DNA from: an uncultured Gemmatimonadota bacterium
GTDB taxonomy: Bacteria; Gemmatimonadota; Gemmatimonadetes; Gemmatimonadales; GWC2-71-9
Assembly (NCBI GenBank): GCA_946479805.1
Contig: CAMLHP010000103.1
Span: 1 to 7,421 of the forward strand
Direction of reading: 5' to 3'
DNA length: 7,421 nt
Made by a program: the position numbers and the translations under genes. Positions within the stretch are counted from its first letter, which is position 1. Each line of letters opens with the position of its first letter. Below, piece by piece: positions 1-6,622 of the stretch. The notes under the pieces were generated by a model. It searched no databases. It saw only the letters and a program-made list of their open reading frames with translations, and had not been told where the DNA came from.

Positions 1-520
1 TGTTCCCCACACCCACGATGACGCGCTGGTCCATCAGGACCTTCTTGATGGCCTGATTCGAGCGGCGCATTCGCTCGACCAGAGCGTCGATGTCGAGCTC
101 GGGGTCCAGCGGCTCGGGTCCCAGCGCGGCGTCGTACTCCTGCCAGCCCGCGTCGTCGAGCAGCAGCAGCGTGCCGAGGCGGCGCACGTCGTGGTAGATG
201 AGGATCCGCTGGTCATCGAGCCAGGCGCGGAGCACGGCGTACTTGCTGTCCTCCGGTGACAGGGGCTCAGGCTGGACCAGAAGCGCGCCGGTCATTCCCG
301 GCTGGACCACCAGGCGGCGATTGCCGACGTGGAGTACGGCGTGCTTGGCGCGGCGAGTTACTGCCGAGATGGTCGAATTGGCAAGCCCGGCGGTGAGCCT
401 GCGGCGAGTGGTGCCGCGGAGGACGTCGTCGTGCGAGAGCCGGGCGCGGAGGATCCGCCGTCCGATGAGTTCGGGTGCGAGGTCGCGGACAATGGTTTCG
501 ACTTCGGGGAGTTCAGGCAT
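1..520 (-). CDS. mutM: Formamidopyrimidine-DNA glycosylase (Fpg/MutM), 5' part only
   Basis: Bifunctional DNA glycosylase/AP lyase that removes 8-oxoguanine and formamidopyrimidines in base excision repair. The first 173 codons are present; the reading frame runs off the left edge right after GVGN, so the rest of the helix-two-turn-helix and the zinc finger lie outside. Visible: the N-terminus MPELPEVET, with Pro2 as the Schiff-base nucleophile and Glu3 as the acid; Lys59 in RRAKHAVL, equivalent to E. coli Lys56/57; Met76 in QPGMTGAL; Arg113 in DVRRLG; LGPEPL at about 134-139; and KKVLMDQRVIVGVGN. The motif is RRLG rather than the usual RRFG, so one residue of the DNA-intercalating Met-Arg-Phe triad is Leu115. 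MPELPEVET is shared with Nei, but the Met76/Arg113 pattern, QPGMTG and LMDQ..VVGVGN-like end favour Fpg. The ATG follows the purD stop by 7 bases, with a GGAAGG ribosome site in the purD tail, so translation is probably coupled. Confidence 0.94.
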   Translation of the reverse strand, partial: MPELPEVETIVRDLAPELIGRRILRARLSHDDVLRGTTRRRLTAGLANSTISAVTRRAKHAVLHVGNRRLVVQPGMTGALLVQPEPLSPEDSKYAVLRAWLDDQRILIYHDVRRLGTLLLLDDAGWQEYDAALGPEPLDPELDIDALVERMRRSNQAIKKVLMDQRVIVGVGN

Positions 521-527
521 TCACAAC

Positions 528-1799
<1,272 letters not shown>

Positions 1800-1802
1800 C
1801 CG

Positions 1803-2789
1803 CTAGGAGCGCCCGCCCTTGAAGGCGTCGGTTGCGGCGGTCGCCACGCGCTTCGCGGCATTGGCAACCTCGCGCGCGAACTCCTTCGCCTCGTGGGCGT
1901 AGTAGTCCTTGGCCGCTCCCATGTCGTCGCGGATGGGCCGGTCGGCCGACTCGGCGCCGCGGCGGGTATACTCGCCCCGCATGATGCGGTCGTACTCGCC
2001 AGCTGCGACCCAGCGCTGGAGCTCGGCGGCGCGCACGGTGTGCATCGGGTGGGTCAGGGCGAGGGTGTTGAGCAGCTTGTAGACGACGTCGAGGCCTTCA
2101 TGGGCATAGGTGTACTCATTGGCCTGGGCCATGAACGCTTCGATGTTGAGCGCGCCCTCGAAGGCCTCGCCCCGCCCGCCGCCGGCCATCTTCATGTCGA
2201 GCCGCTGGGCAATGATCACGTCCTGGATGCCGAGGAGCCCGGCGCGGTCCGCACTCAGTTCCGACTTGCGGGACCACTCAAGGAACGCCAGCCGCACCGG
2301 AAGCACTGCGATCACGGCCAGCGACGGCAGGAGGCCGAGGCTCACCAGCGCGAGGATAGCCGCGATGGTGGTGTAGAGCGCGTGGCCGCTCATCACATGG
2401 CCCAGTTCGTGGGCCAGCAGGGTGCGGATCTCCTGCTGGTCCAGCACTTCCAGCGCGGCGCTGTGGACCACGATGAACGGGTCGTCGACGCCATATGCGC
2501 CGGCATTGAAGAATGGGGTCTGCGACACATAGAGCTCGGGGATCCGCTCCCAGTCGAACGTGGCGCAGTTCTCGAGGTGCATGGCCCAGAGCCTGGGGAA
2601 CTGCTCCGGACCGACACGGACGGCGTTGCCCTGGAAGAGGAGGCGGATGCCGCGCTCGCCGCCCAGGATCGCGATGATCTTGCGGATGATCTCGTCCACT
2701 CCGGGCACGGCGCGAAGGGCCTGGAGGGCGGCGCGGTCGGCAGGGTGCTCCCAGCTGACGGCGGATATCTGGGGAAGTGGAGTAGGCAT
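1803..2789 (-). CDS. M48-family zinc metallopeptidase
   Basis: Predicted zinc-dependent endopeptidase of family M48 (Ste24/HtpX-type), 328 residues. The gluzincin motif HELGH is at 127-131 (two His ligands and the catalytic Glu). The third ligand is probably Glu177 in SRKSELSADRAG, with the family's Asp at 181. Before the active site is the M48-style segment ELYVSQTPFFNAGAYG plus IVVHSAALEVLD (about 85-117). One hydrophobic stretch (about 140-170) directly after HELGH suggests a monotopic or hairpin membrane association. There is no N-terminal signal peptide and not the four helices of HtpX. The C-terminal 40 residues form an Ala/Lys-rich, probably amphipathic helix. The ATG has no recognisable Shine-Dalgarno sequence: the bases before it belong to the heptamer repeat. 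No in-frame Met occurs before residue 70, and the EHPADRAALQALR segment near the N-terminus looks family-like, so this start was kept. Family M48 members usually act in membrane-protein quality control; the substrate here is unknown. It is first in a tight unit with purD and mutM. Confidence 0.92.
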   Translation of the reverse strand: MPTPLPQISAVSWEHPADRAALQALRAVPGVDEIIRKIIAILGGERGIRLLFQGNAVRVGPEQFPRLWAMHLENCATFDWERIPELYVSQTPFFNAGAYGVDDPFIVVHSAALEVLDQQEIRTLLAHELGHVMSGHALYTTIAAILALVSLGLLPSLAVIAVLPVRLAFLEWSRKSELSADRAGLLGIQDVIIAQRLDMKMAGGGRGEAFEGALNIEAFMAQANEYTYAHEGLDVVYKLLNTLALTHPMHTVRAAELQRWVAAGEYDRIMRGEYTRRGAESADRPIRDDMGAAKDYYAHEAKEFAREVANAAKRVATAATDAFKGGRS

Positions 2790-2792
2790 GGG

Positions 2793-2856
2793 GTTCGGGG
2801 CTTAGGGCTCAGGGCTCAGGGCTTAGGGCTTAGGGCTTAGGGCTTAGGGCTTAGGG
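2793..2856. repeat. Heptamer tandem repeat CTTAGGG (8 copies plus a degenerate one)
   Basis: Eight consecutive 7-base units run from 2801 to 2856: CTTAGGG, CTCAGGG twice, then CTTAGGG five times. A degenerate unit GTTCGGG plus one extra G precedes them at 2793-2800. The only variation in the eight units is T to C at one position. The block lies immediately upstream of the M48 gene's ATG. It resembles telomeric TTAGGG only superficially, because the period is 7 rather than 6. Confidence 0.95.
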
Positions 2857-2890
2857 GACGAGCCCTATGCCCTATGCCGTACGCCCTACG
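2829..2890. terminator. Possible long imperfect hairpin from opposed heptamers
   Basis: The two repeat blocks can fold on each other around the spacer 2857-2862. The inner ten-base arms GGGCTTAGGG and CCCTATGCCC pair at 9 of 10 positions with one T:T mismatch. Pairing continues outward every 7 bases, with more mismatches in the CCGTACG unit. It lies just past the 3' end of the PLP enzyme gene and before the M48 gene, where it could slow or stop transcription. No T-tract follows on either strand, so it is not a standard intrinsic terminator. The fold is by eye only. Confidence 0.35.
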
Positions 2891-2897
2891 CCCCGCA
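2863..2897. repeat. Opposed heptamer repeat CCCTATG/CCCTACG (4-5 copies)
   Basis: Units CCCTATG (2863), CCCTATG (2870), CCGTACG (2877), CCCTACG (2884) and the degenerate CCCCGCA (2891) follow the first block after the 6-base spacer GACGAG. These units are near reverse complements of CTTAGGG, which reads CCCTAAG on the other strand, so the two blocks face each other. The last unit ends 5 bases before the stop codon of the PLP enzyme gene at 2903. Confidence 0.9.
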
Positions 2898-2902
2898 TTG
2901 TT

Positions 2903-4072
2903 TCACTCTGCACCCAACGCATGGTCCAGATCGGCCAGCAGGTCATCCCCATCCTCAATGCCGCAGGACAGCCGAATCAGGCTGTCTGTAAGGCCCATTT
3001 CCTGCCTCATGGTGGCCGGAACCGACGCATGGGTCATGGACGCGGGGTGCCCTATGAGGCTCTCGACCCCGCCCAGCGACTCGGCCAGCGCGAAGATCCG
3101 GGTCCGCTCGACCACGCGGCGGGCGCGGGCCGGGTCGCCGATGTCGAAGCTTATCATGCCGCCAAAGCCGCGCATCTGCTTTGCTGCCAAGGCATGCTGG
3201 GGATGGGAATCGAGTCCGGGATAGTGAAGCGCCCGGACGTCGCTCCGGCCAGCCAGCCAGGCAGCCACCTTTCGCCCGTTGGCGTCATGCTGTGCCATGC
3301 GGAGAGGGAGGGTCTTGACCCCCCGCAAGGCGAGCCAGCAATCCATTGGTCCCGGGACTCCGCCCGCCGCGTTCTGAATGAAGCCGATGCGTTCGGCCAG
3401 ATCGTCGCGGCTCGTCACCAGCATTCCCCCGACCATGTCGGAATGGCCATTGAGGTACTTGGTGGTGGAGTGGAGGACGATGTCGGCGCCGAGGGCGAGG
3501 GGCTGCTGGAAAACGGGGGTGGCGAAGGTGTTGTCGACGACCGTCAGGAGCCCATGGGCGCTGGTGAGGTCGGCAAGGGCGGCCAGGTCGGTCAGCCGCA
3601 TCATCGGATTGGTCGGGGTCTCGCAGTAGACCATCCGGGTGGCTGGCGTGAGGGCGCGCTCGACGCTGGTGATGTCGCCCGTATCAACGAAGGTGAACTT
3701 GAGGCCGAGCTGGGCGTAGATCCGCTCCATCAGGCGGTGCGATCCGCCGTAGACGTTTTCGCCCGAGATGATATGGTCGCCCTCCTTGAAGAGCTTGAGG
3801 ACGGTATCGAGGGCCGCGAGGCCCGAGGCAAAAGCAAACCCGTGCTGGCCCCCTTCCAGCGCAGCTACGGCCCGCTCCCACGCATCGCGGGTGGGGTTCC
3901 GGGTGCGCGCATATTCGTAGCCCTTGTTCTTGCCCAGCCCTTCCTGGATGTAGGTGGAGGTCTGGTAAATGGGCGGCATTACAGCGCCGGCAAGCGGATC
4001 AGGAGTCATTCCGGCGTGCACAGCCAGCGTGGCAAGCGCGTGGGATGAACGGGAAGGAGGAACGCGAGTCAT
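2903..4072 (-). CDS. Cystathionine gamma-lyase / gamma-synthase family PLP enzyme
   Basis: PLP-dependent enzyme of the Cys/Met metabolism family (389 residues, normal length), in trans-sulfuration: it either splits cystathionine to cysteine (gamma-lyase, MccB/MetC-like) or makes it from an acylated homoserine (gamma-synthase, MetB). Visible: the phosphate/substrate segment GYEYARTRNPTR (51-62); SGENVYGG with Tyr108 stacking on the cofactor; VVDNTFATP with Asp180 facing the pyridine nitrogen; the Schiff-base Lys205 in HSTTKYLNGHSD; AESLGGVESL (330-339) with Glu337; and RLSCGIED with the carboxylate-binding Arg367. The Glu after LGGV fits lyase or synthase and argues against methionine gamma-lyase; the two remaining functions cannot be separated from sequence alone. 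The start chosen is the ATG giving MTRVPPSRSSHALAT, preceded by AAGGTG. The open frame continues far upstream, but that part is antisense to the regulator gene. It is transcribed away from the HD-GYP gene across a short divergent gap. Confidence 0.94.
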   Translation of the reverse strand: MTRVPPSRSSHALATLAVHAGMTPDPLAGAVMPPIYQTSTYIQEGLGKNKGYEYARTRNPTRDAWERAVAALEGGQHGFAFASGLAALDTVLKLFKEGDHIISGENVYGGSHRLMERIYAQLGLKFTFVDTGDITSVERALTPATRMVYCETPTNPMMRLTDLAALADLTSAHGLLTVVDNTFATPVFQQPLALGADIVLHSTTKYLNGHSDMVGGMLVTSRDDLAERIGFIQNAAGGVPGPMDCWLALRGVKTLPLRMAQHDANGRKVAAWLAGRSDVRALHYPGLDSHPQHALAAKQMRGFGGMISFDIGDPARARRVVERTRIFALAESLGGVESLIGHPASMTHASVPATMRQEMGLTDSLIRLSCGIEDGDDLLADLDHALGAE

Positions 4073-4159
4073 GTTCACCTTGAATCGGGTCACGCGAAGC
4101 GTAAGGGAGTGTCCAGCTTGACCGCAACTCATGGGGGCGGCTTCAGGAGCGGCGCGCCG
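4073..4159. promoter_or_regulatory. Short divergent control region with small inverted repeat
   Basis: These 87 bases separate the start codons of the divergently transcribed PLP enzyme and the HD-GYP regulator, so promoters for both clusters should lie here or inside the gene ends. I found no convincing -35/-10 pair on either strand. One small perfect inverted repeat, ACGC-GAA-GCGT, lies at 4092-4102, and AAGGGAG follows at 4103-4109. If the regulator really starts at the GTG at 4109, the gap shrinks to 36 bases. Confidence 0.4.
4145..4149 (+). promoter_or_regulatory. Ribosome binding site favouring the ATG at 4160
   Basis: AGGAG at 4145-4149 is 10 bases before the ATG at 4160. A competing site, AAGGGAG at 4103-4109, would serve the in-frame TTG at 4118 (8-base spacing) but abuts the GTG at 4109 too closely to serve it. 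Confidence 0.5.
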
Positions 4160-5155
4160 ATGGGAAATGCGCCGAGGTGCCTGGTGGTTGACGACGAGGA
4201 GCCGGTCCGGCAGTCGCTGGTACGGATGCTGGGTGCGCTCGGGTTTCAGTCGGTCGGGGCCGCGACGGGCGCCGAAGCGCTGGGCATTCTCGAGCGCCAT
4301 CCTGACCTGATGCTGTGCATCGCCGACATCAACATGCCGGTGATGGGCGGGGTTGAGCTGCTGGAACATGCCCGGGCCCGGTTTCCTGATGTCGGAGTGA
4401 TGATGCTGACGGGCGTGGCCGACGTGCACGTGGCCATGCACTGCCTTCGCTGCGGCGCGCTCGACTACCTCACCAAGCCGGCAACGCTGGACGAGATCAG
4501 GCTCAGGGTGACCAGTGCCCTGGAGCGGCGGGCGCAAGTGCTCGAGGCCCGGCAGGTGCAGGAACGGCTGCGGGAGCGGGTGCGGGAGCTGGGCCGGCGC
4601 GAGCGCGAGGCAATGCACGACGGGGTTACGATGCTGGCCCACGCGCTGGAAGCCAGGGACTCCTACACGGCGGGTCATTCGCGCCGGGTGGAGAGGCTGG
4701 CGGCGCGAATCGCGGTGCAGCTGGGCTACACCGGCGACGCACTGGCGTCGTTGGAGCTGGGCGCACGGCTGCATGACATCGGAACCATCGGCATCCGCGA
4801 TGACCTGCTGGGGAAGCCCGGACCGCTGAAGCCGGAAGAGCTGAGCCAGGTGCAGTCGCACACGCTGCTGGGCGAGCACATCCTGCGGCCGATCCTCTCC
4901 GCCGAGCCGACGGTTCTGCAGGTGGTGCGTCTCCATCACGAGCGAGTGGACGGCAGCGGATTTCCGGACGGGCTGGCGGGAGACTCGATTCCCATGGCGG
5001 CGCGGATCGTGGCGGTGGCCGACGCCTATGATGCCATGACCACCAATCATGCTTATCGTTCACCGTGCTCGACCGACGAGGCCATGGCGAAGCTGCGGGC
5101 CGGAGCGGGGAAGAACTGGGATGGAGAGGTGGTCGAGATTCTGGCGACGCTGTAG
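4160..5155 (+). CDS. Two-component response regulator with HD-GYP output domain (degenerate motif)
   Basis: Response regulator fused to an HD-GYP domain, the class that usually hydrolyses cyclic di-GMP. Numbering from the ATG (331 residues): receiver domain about 6-120 with acidic Asp11/Asp12, phosphoacceptor Asp56 in IADINMPVMGG, Thr84 and Lys106 in YLTKP. A charged, probably coiled-coil linker covers about 119-153. The HD domain has His173 (YTAGHSRRVE), His205-Asp206 (LHDIGTIGI), His234, His259-His260 (HHERVDGSGFPDG) and Asp288 (VADAYDAMT), so the expected metal ligands are present. Two signature deviations stand out: HDIGT replaces HDIGK (Thr209), and the name motif GYP is GFP. Activity may therefore be altered or lost. 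ATG 4160 was chosen because AGGAG lies 10 bases upstream, MGNAPRCLVVDDE is a typical receiver N-terminus and it leaves room for promoters; TTG 4118 and GTG 4109 are in-frame alternatives. No sensor kinase or GGDEF gene is in the window. It lies 52 bases before glmM in the same direction. Confidence 0.92.
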   Translation: MGNAPRCLVVDDEEPVRQSLVRMLGALGFQSVGAATGAEALGILERHPDLMLCIADINMPVMGGVELLEHARARFPDVGVMMLTGVADVHVAMHCLRCGALDYLTKPATLDEIRLRVTSALERRAQVLEARQVQERLRERVRELGRREREAMHDGVTMLAHALEARDSYTAGHSRRVERLAARIAVQLGYTGDALASLELGARLHDIGTIGIRDDLLGKPGPLKPEELSQVQSHTLLGEHILRPILSAEPTVLQVVRLHHERVDGSGFPDGLAGDSIPMAARIVAVADAYDAMTTNHAYRSPCSTDEAMAKLRAGAGKNWDGEVVEILATL

Positions 5156-5194
5156 GTGAGAAGTGAGAAGTGAGAAGACTCGTGACTCGTGACT
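5156..5194. repeat. Two-block heptamer repeat (GTGAGAA x3, GACTCGT x2.6)
   Basis: Directly after the HD-GYP stop codon come three perfect GTGAGAA units (5156-5176), then two perfect GACTCGT units and a partial GACT (5177-5194), all in one unbroken 7-base register. The array fills most of the 52-base gap before the mutase start. The two unit types can pair only weakly (GUGAG with CUCGU, two of five pairs being G-U). Confidence 0.93.
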
Positions 5195-5198
5195 TTCC

Positions 5199-5210
5199 GG
5201 AGGATCGTTG
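5199..5210 (+). promoter_or_regulatory. Shine-Dalgarno and TTG start of the mutase gene
   Basis: GGAGG at 5199-5203 precedes the TTG at 5208 by 4 bases, somewhat short but usable. The next in-frame ATG (5223) would be 19 bases from this site, which is too far, so the TTG is the better start even though MISVSGMRG could also begin the protein. Confidence 0.65.
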
Positions 5211-6614
5211 TCTGACACGCTGATGATCAGTGTCTCCGGCATGCGGGGGCATGTGGGGAAGGACCTGACGCCGGAGCTGGTGGCCCGCCACGCGGCGGCG
5301 CTGGGGTCATGGGCAGCTGCGGCGGGCCGGCCCAGGGTGGTGCTGGGGCGGGACTCGCGAACCAGCGGGCCGATGTTCGCGCGGGCGGCGGCGGCGGGGC
5401 TGATGAGCGTGGGCGTGGACGTGATCGACCTCGGCATAGTCCCGACGCCCACGGTCCAGATGGCGGTGGAGCACCACGGGGCTGGTGCGGGGCTCATCCT
5501 TACCGCGAGCCACAACCCGATCGAGTGGAACGCGCTCAAGTTCGTGGGGCCGGACGGGATATTTCTCGACGCCGAGTCGGGCGCGTCAGTTCGGGAACTG
5601 GCGGAGAGGGGGCCGGCGCGTGCCGGATGGGACCGGCTGGGCACGGTGCTGGACGATCCGGAGGCGGTGGACCGTCACTTCGACGCAATCCTGTCACTTC
5701 CGGTGATCGACGTCGCAGCAATCCGCGCCCGCCGGTTCCATGTTGCTCTTGACACGGTCAGGGGCGCGGGCGGTGCGTCGATCCCGCTGCTGCTGGAACG
5801 GCTGGGGTGCCAGGTGACCGGCATCAACCTCGCTGCCGATGGCCGGTTTCCCCGGGCGCCCGAGCCGGTCCCTGAGAACCTGGCCGAGCTGGGGAAACTG
5901 GTTCGCCAATCGGGCGCCGACATTGGCATGGCGGTGGATCCCGACGTGGACCGGCTGGCGCTGGTGGACGAGAAGGGGCGGGCGATAGGCGAGGATTACA
6001 CGCTGGCGTTTGCGGTGAGGGCGGTGCTTGACTCGGGCGGCACGCATGCTGCCCGTGAGGCGGCTCGGCGGCTCGGCGGCTCGGCGGAGAAGCCGACAGT
6101 GGTGGTGAATCTGTCCACCTCGCTGGTGGTGGAAGATGCGGCGAGGGATGGGGGAGCGGTGTTCGAGCGGGCGGCGGTGGGAGAGGCCAACGTGGCGAGG
6201 GCGATGCGCGACCGGGGCGCCGTCATCGGGGGCGAGGGCAATGGCGGGGTGATGTACCCGGCGCTCCATGTCGGGCGCGATGCACCCCTGGGGGTGGCGC
6301 TTATCTTGCACCACCTGGCGCAGACCGGGAGAGCGGTGTCGGAACTGGTGGCGGCCTCGCCGAGTTATGCCATCGTGAAGGACAAGGCCCCGAGGGGTGG
6401 AGATCTGGCGGTGCTGTACCAGGCGTTGCGAGAGCAGTTTTCCGACGCCGCCGTGGACGACCGCGACGGCCTGAGGCTGGGCTGGAAGGACCGGTGGCTG
6501 CACGTGAGGCCGTCGGGCACGGAGCCGATAGTTCGTCTGATTGCCGAAGCACCCACTGCGGCGGAAGCCCGGGCATTGATTGCCGCGGGGGCGTCGCTGA
6601 TGACCCAAGGATAG
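5208..6614 (+). CDS. glmM: Phosphoglucosamine mutase / phosphohexomutase (GlmM-like)
   Basis: Alpha-D-phosphohexomutase superfamily enzyme, 468 residues with all four domains. In order: ISVSGMRGHVG (7-17) at the N-terminus; GRDSR (47-51); the phosphoserine loop LTASHNPIEWNALK (98-111) with catalytic Ser101; the magnesium loop DPDVDR (244-249) with Asp244, 246 and 248; the sugar-specificity loop GGEGNGGVMYP (341-351); and the phosphate-binding loop RPSGTEPIVR (434-443). The predicted reaction is glucosamine-6-phosphate to glucosamine-1-phosphate. The assignment rests mainly on context, since glmS starts 8 bases downstream. The specificity loop is GGEGNGG rather than the GGEQSGH of classical bacterial GlmM, and SVSGMRG replaces FGTDGIRG, so it belongs to the archaeal-type/PMM-like branch and could also act on glucose- or mannose-phosphates. 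A TTG start is used. An 8-bp tandem repeat lies at 6059-6087. Confidence 0.92.
   Translation: MSDTLMISVSGMRGHVGKDLTPELVARHAAALGSWAAAAGRPRVVLGRDSRTSGPMFARAAAAGLMSVGVDVIDLGIVPTPTVQMAVEHHGAGAGLILTASHNPIEWNALKFVGPDGIFLDAESGASVRELAERGPARAGWDRLGTVLDDPEAVDRHFDAILSLPVIDVAAIRARRFHVALDTVRGAGGASIPLLLERLGCQVTGINLAADGRFPRAPEPVPENLAELGKLVRQSGADIGMAVDPDVDRLALVDEKGRAIGEDYTLAFAVRAVLDSGGTHAAREAARRLGGSAEKPTVVVNLSTSLVVEDAARDGGAVFERAAVGEANVARAMRDRGAVIGGEGNGGVMYPALHVGRDAPLGVALILHHLAQTGRAVSELVAASPSYAIVKDKAPRGGDLAVLYQALREQFSDAAVDDRDGLRLGWKDRWLHVRPSGTEPIVRLIAEAPTAAEARALIAAGASLMTQG
6059..6087 (+). repeat. 8-bp tandem repeat GGCGGCTC (3.6 copies) inside the mutase gene
   Basis: Three perfect GGCGGCTC units (6059-6082) are followed by GGCGG. 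They encode AARRLGGSA around residues 285-293, between the magnesium loop domain and the specificity-loop domain. The unit is not a multiple of three, so gain or loss of one copy shifts the frame, while three copies together are neutral. Confidence 0.9.
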
Positions 6615-6622
6615 AGCCGCAC

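Noticed and set aside
2801..2856. Telomere-like repeat or replicon end
   Set aside because: The unit is 7 bases, contains CTTAGGG/CTCAGGG variants and lies between intact same-strand genes in the middle of continuous chromosome, so a telomere is not plausible.
2793..2897. CRISPR array
   Set aside because: Units are 7 bases with no unique spacers between them, and no cas gene is in the window.
2867..4048. Plus-strand open frame of 393 codons beginning in the repeat
   Set aside because: Completely antisense to the PLP enzyme and starting inside heptamer units; no domain or ribosome site.
4073..5050. Minus-strand frame extending the PLP enzyme to 715 residues
   Set aside because: The upstream part is antisense to the HD-GYP gene, has low-complexity His/Arg/Gln-rich composition and no family motif. 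The ATG at 4072 with AAGGTG fits the normal 389-residue enzyme.
6615..6622. glmS ribozyme upstream of glmS
   Set aside because: Only 8 bases separate the mutase stop from the glmS start, and the ribozyme needs well over 100 bases of leader.
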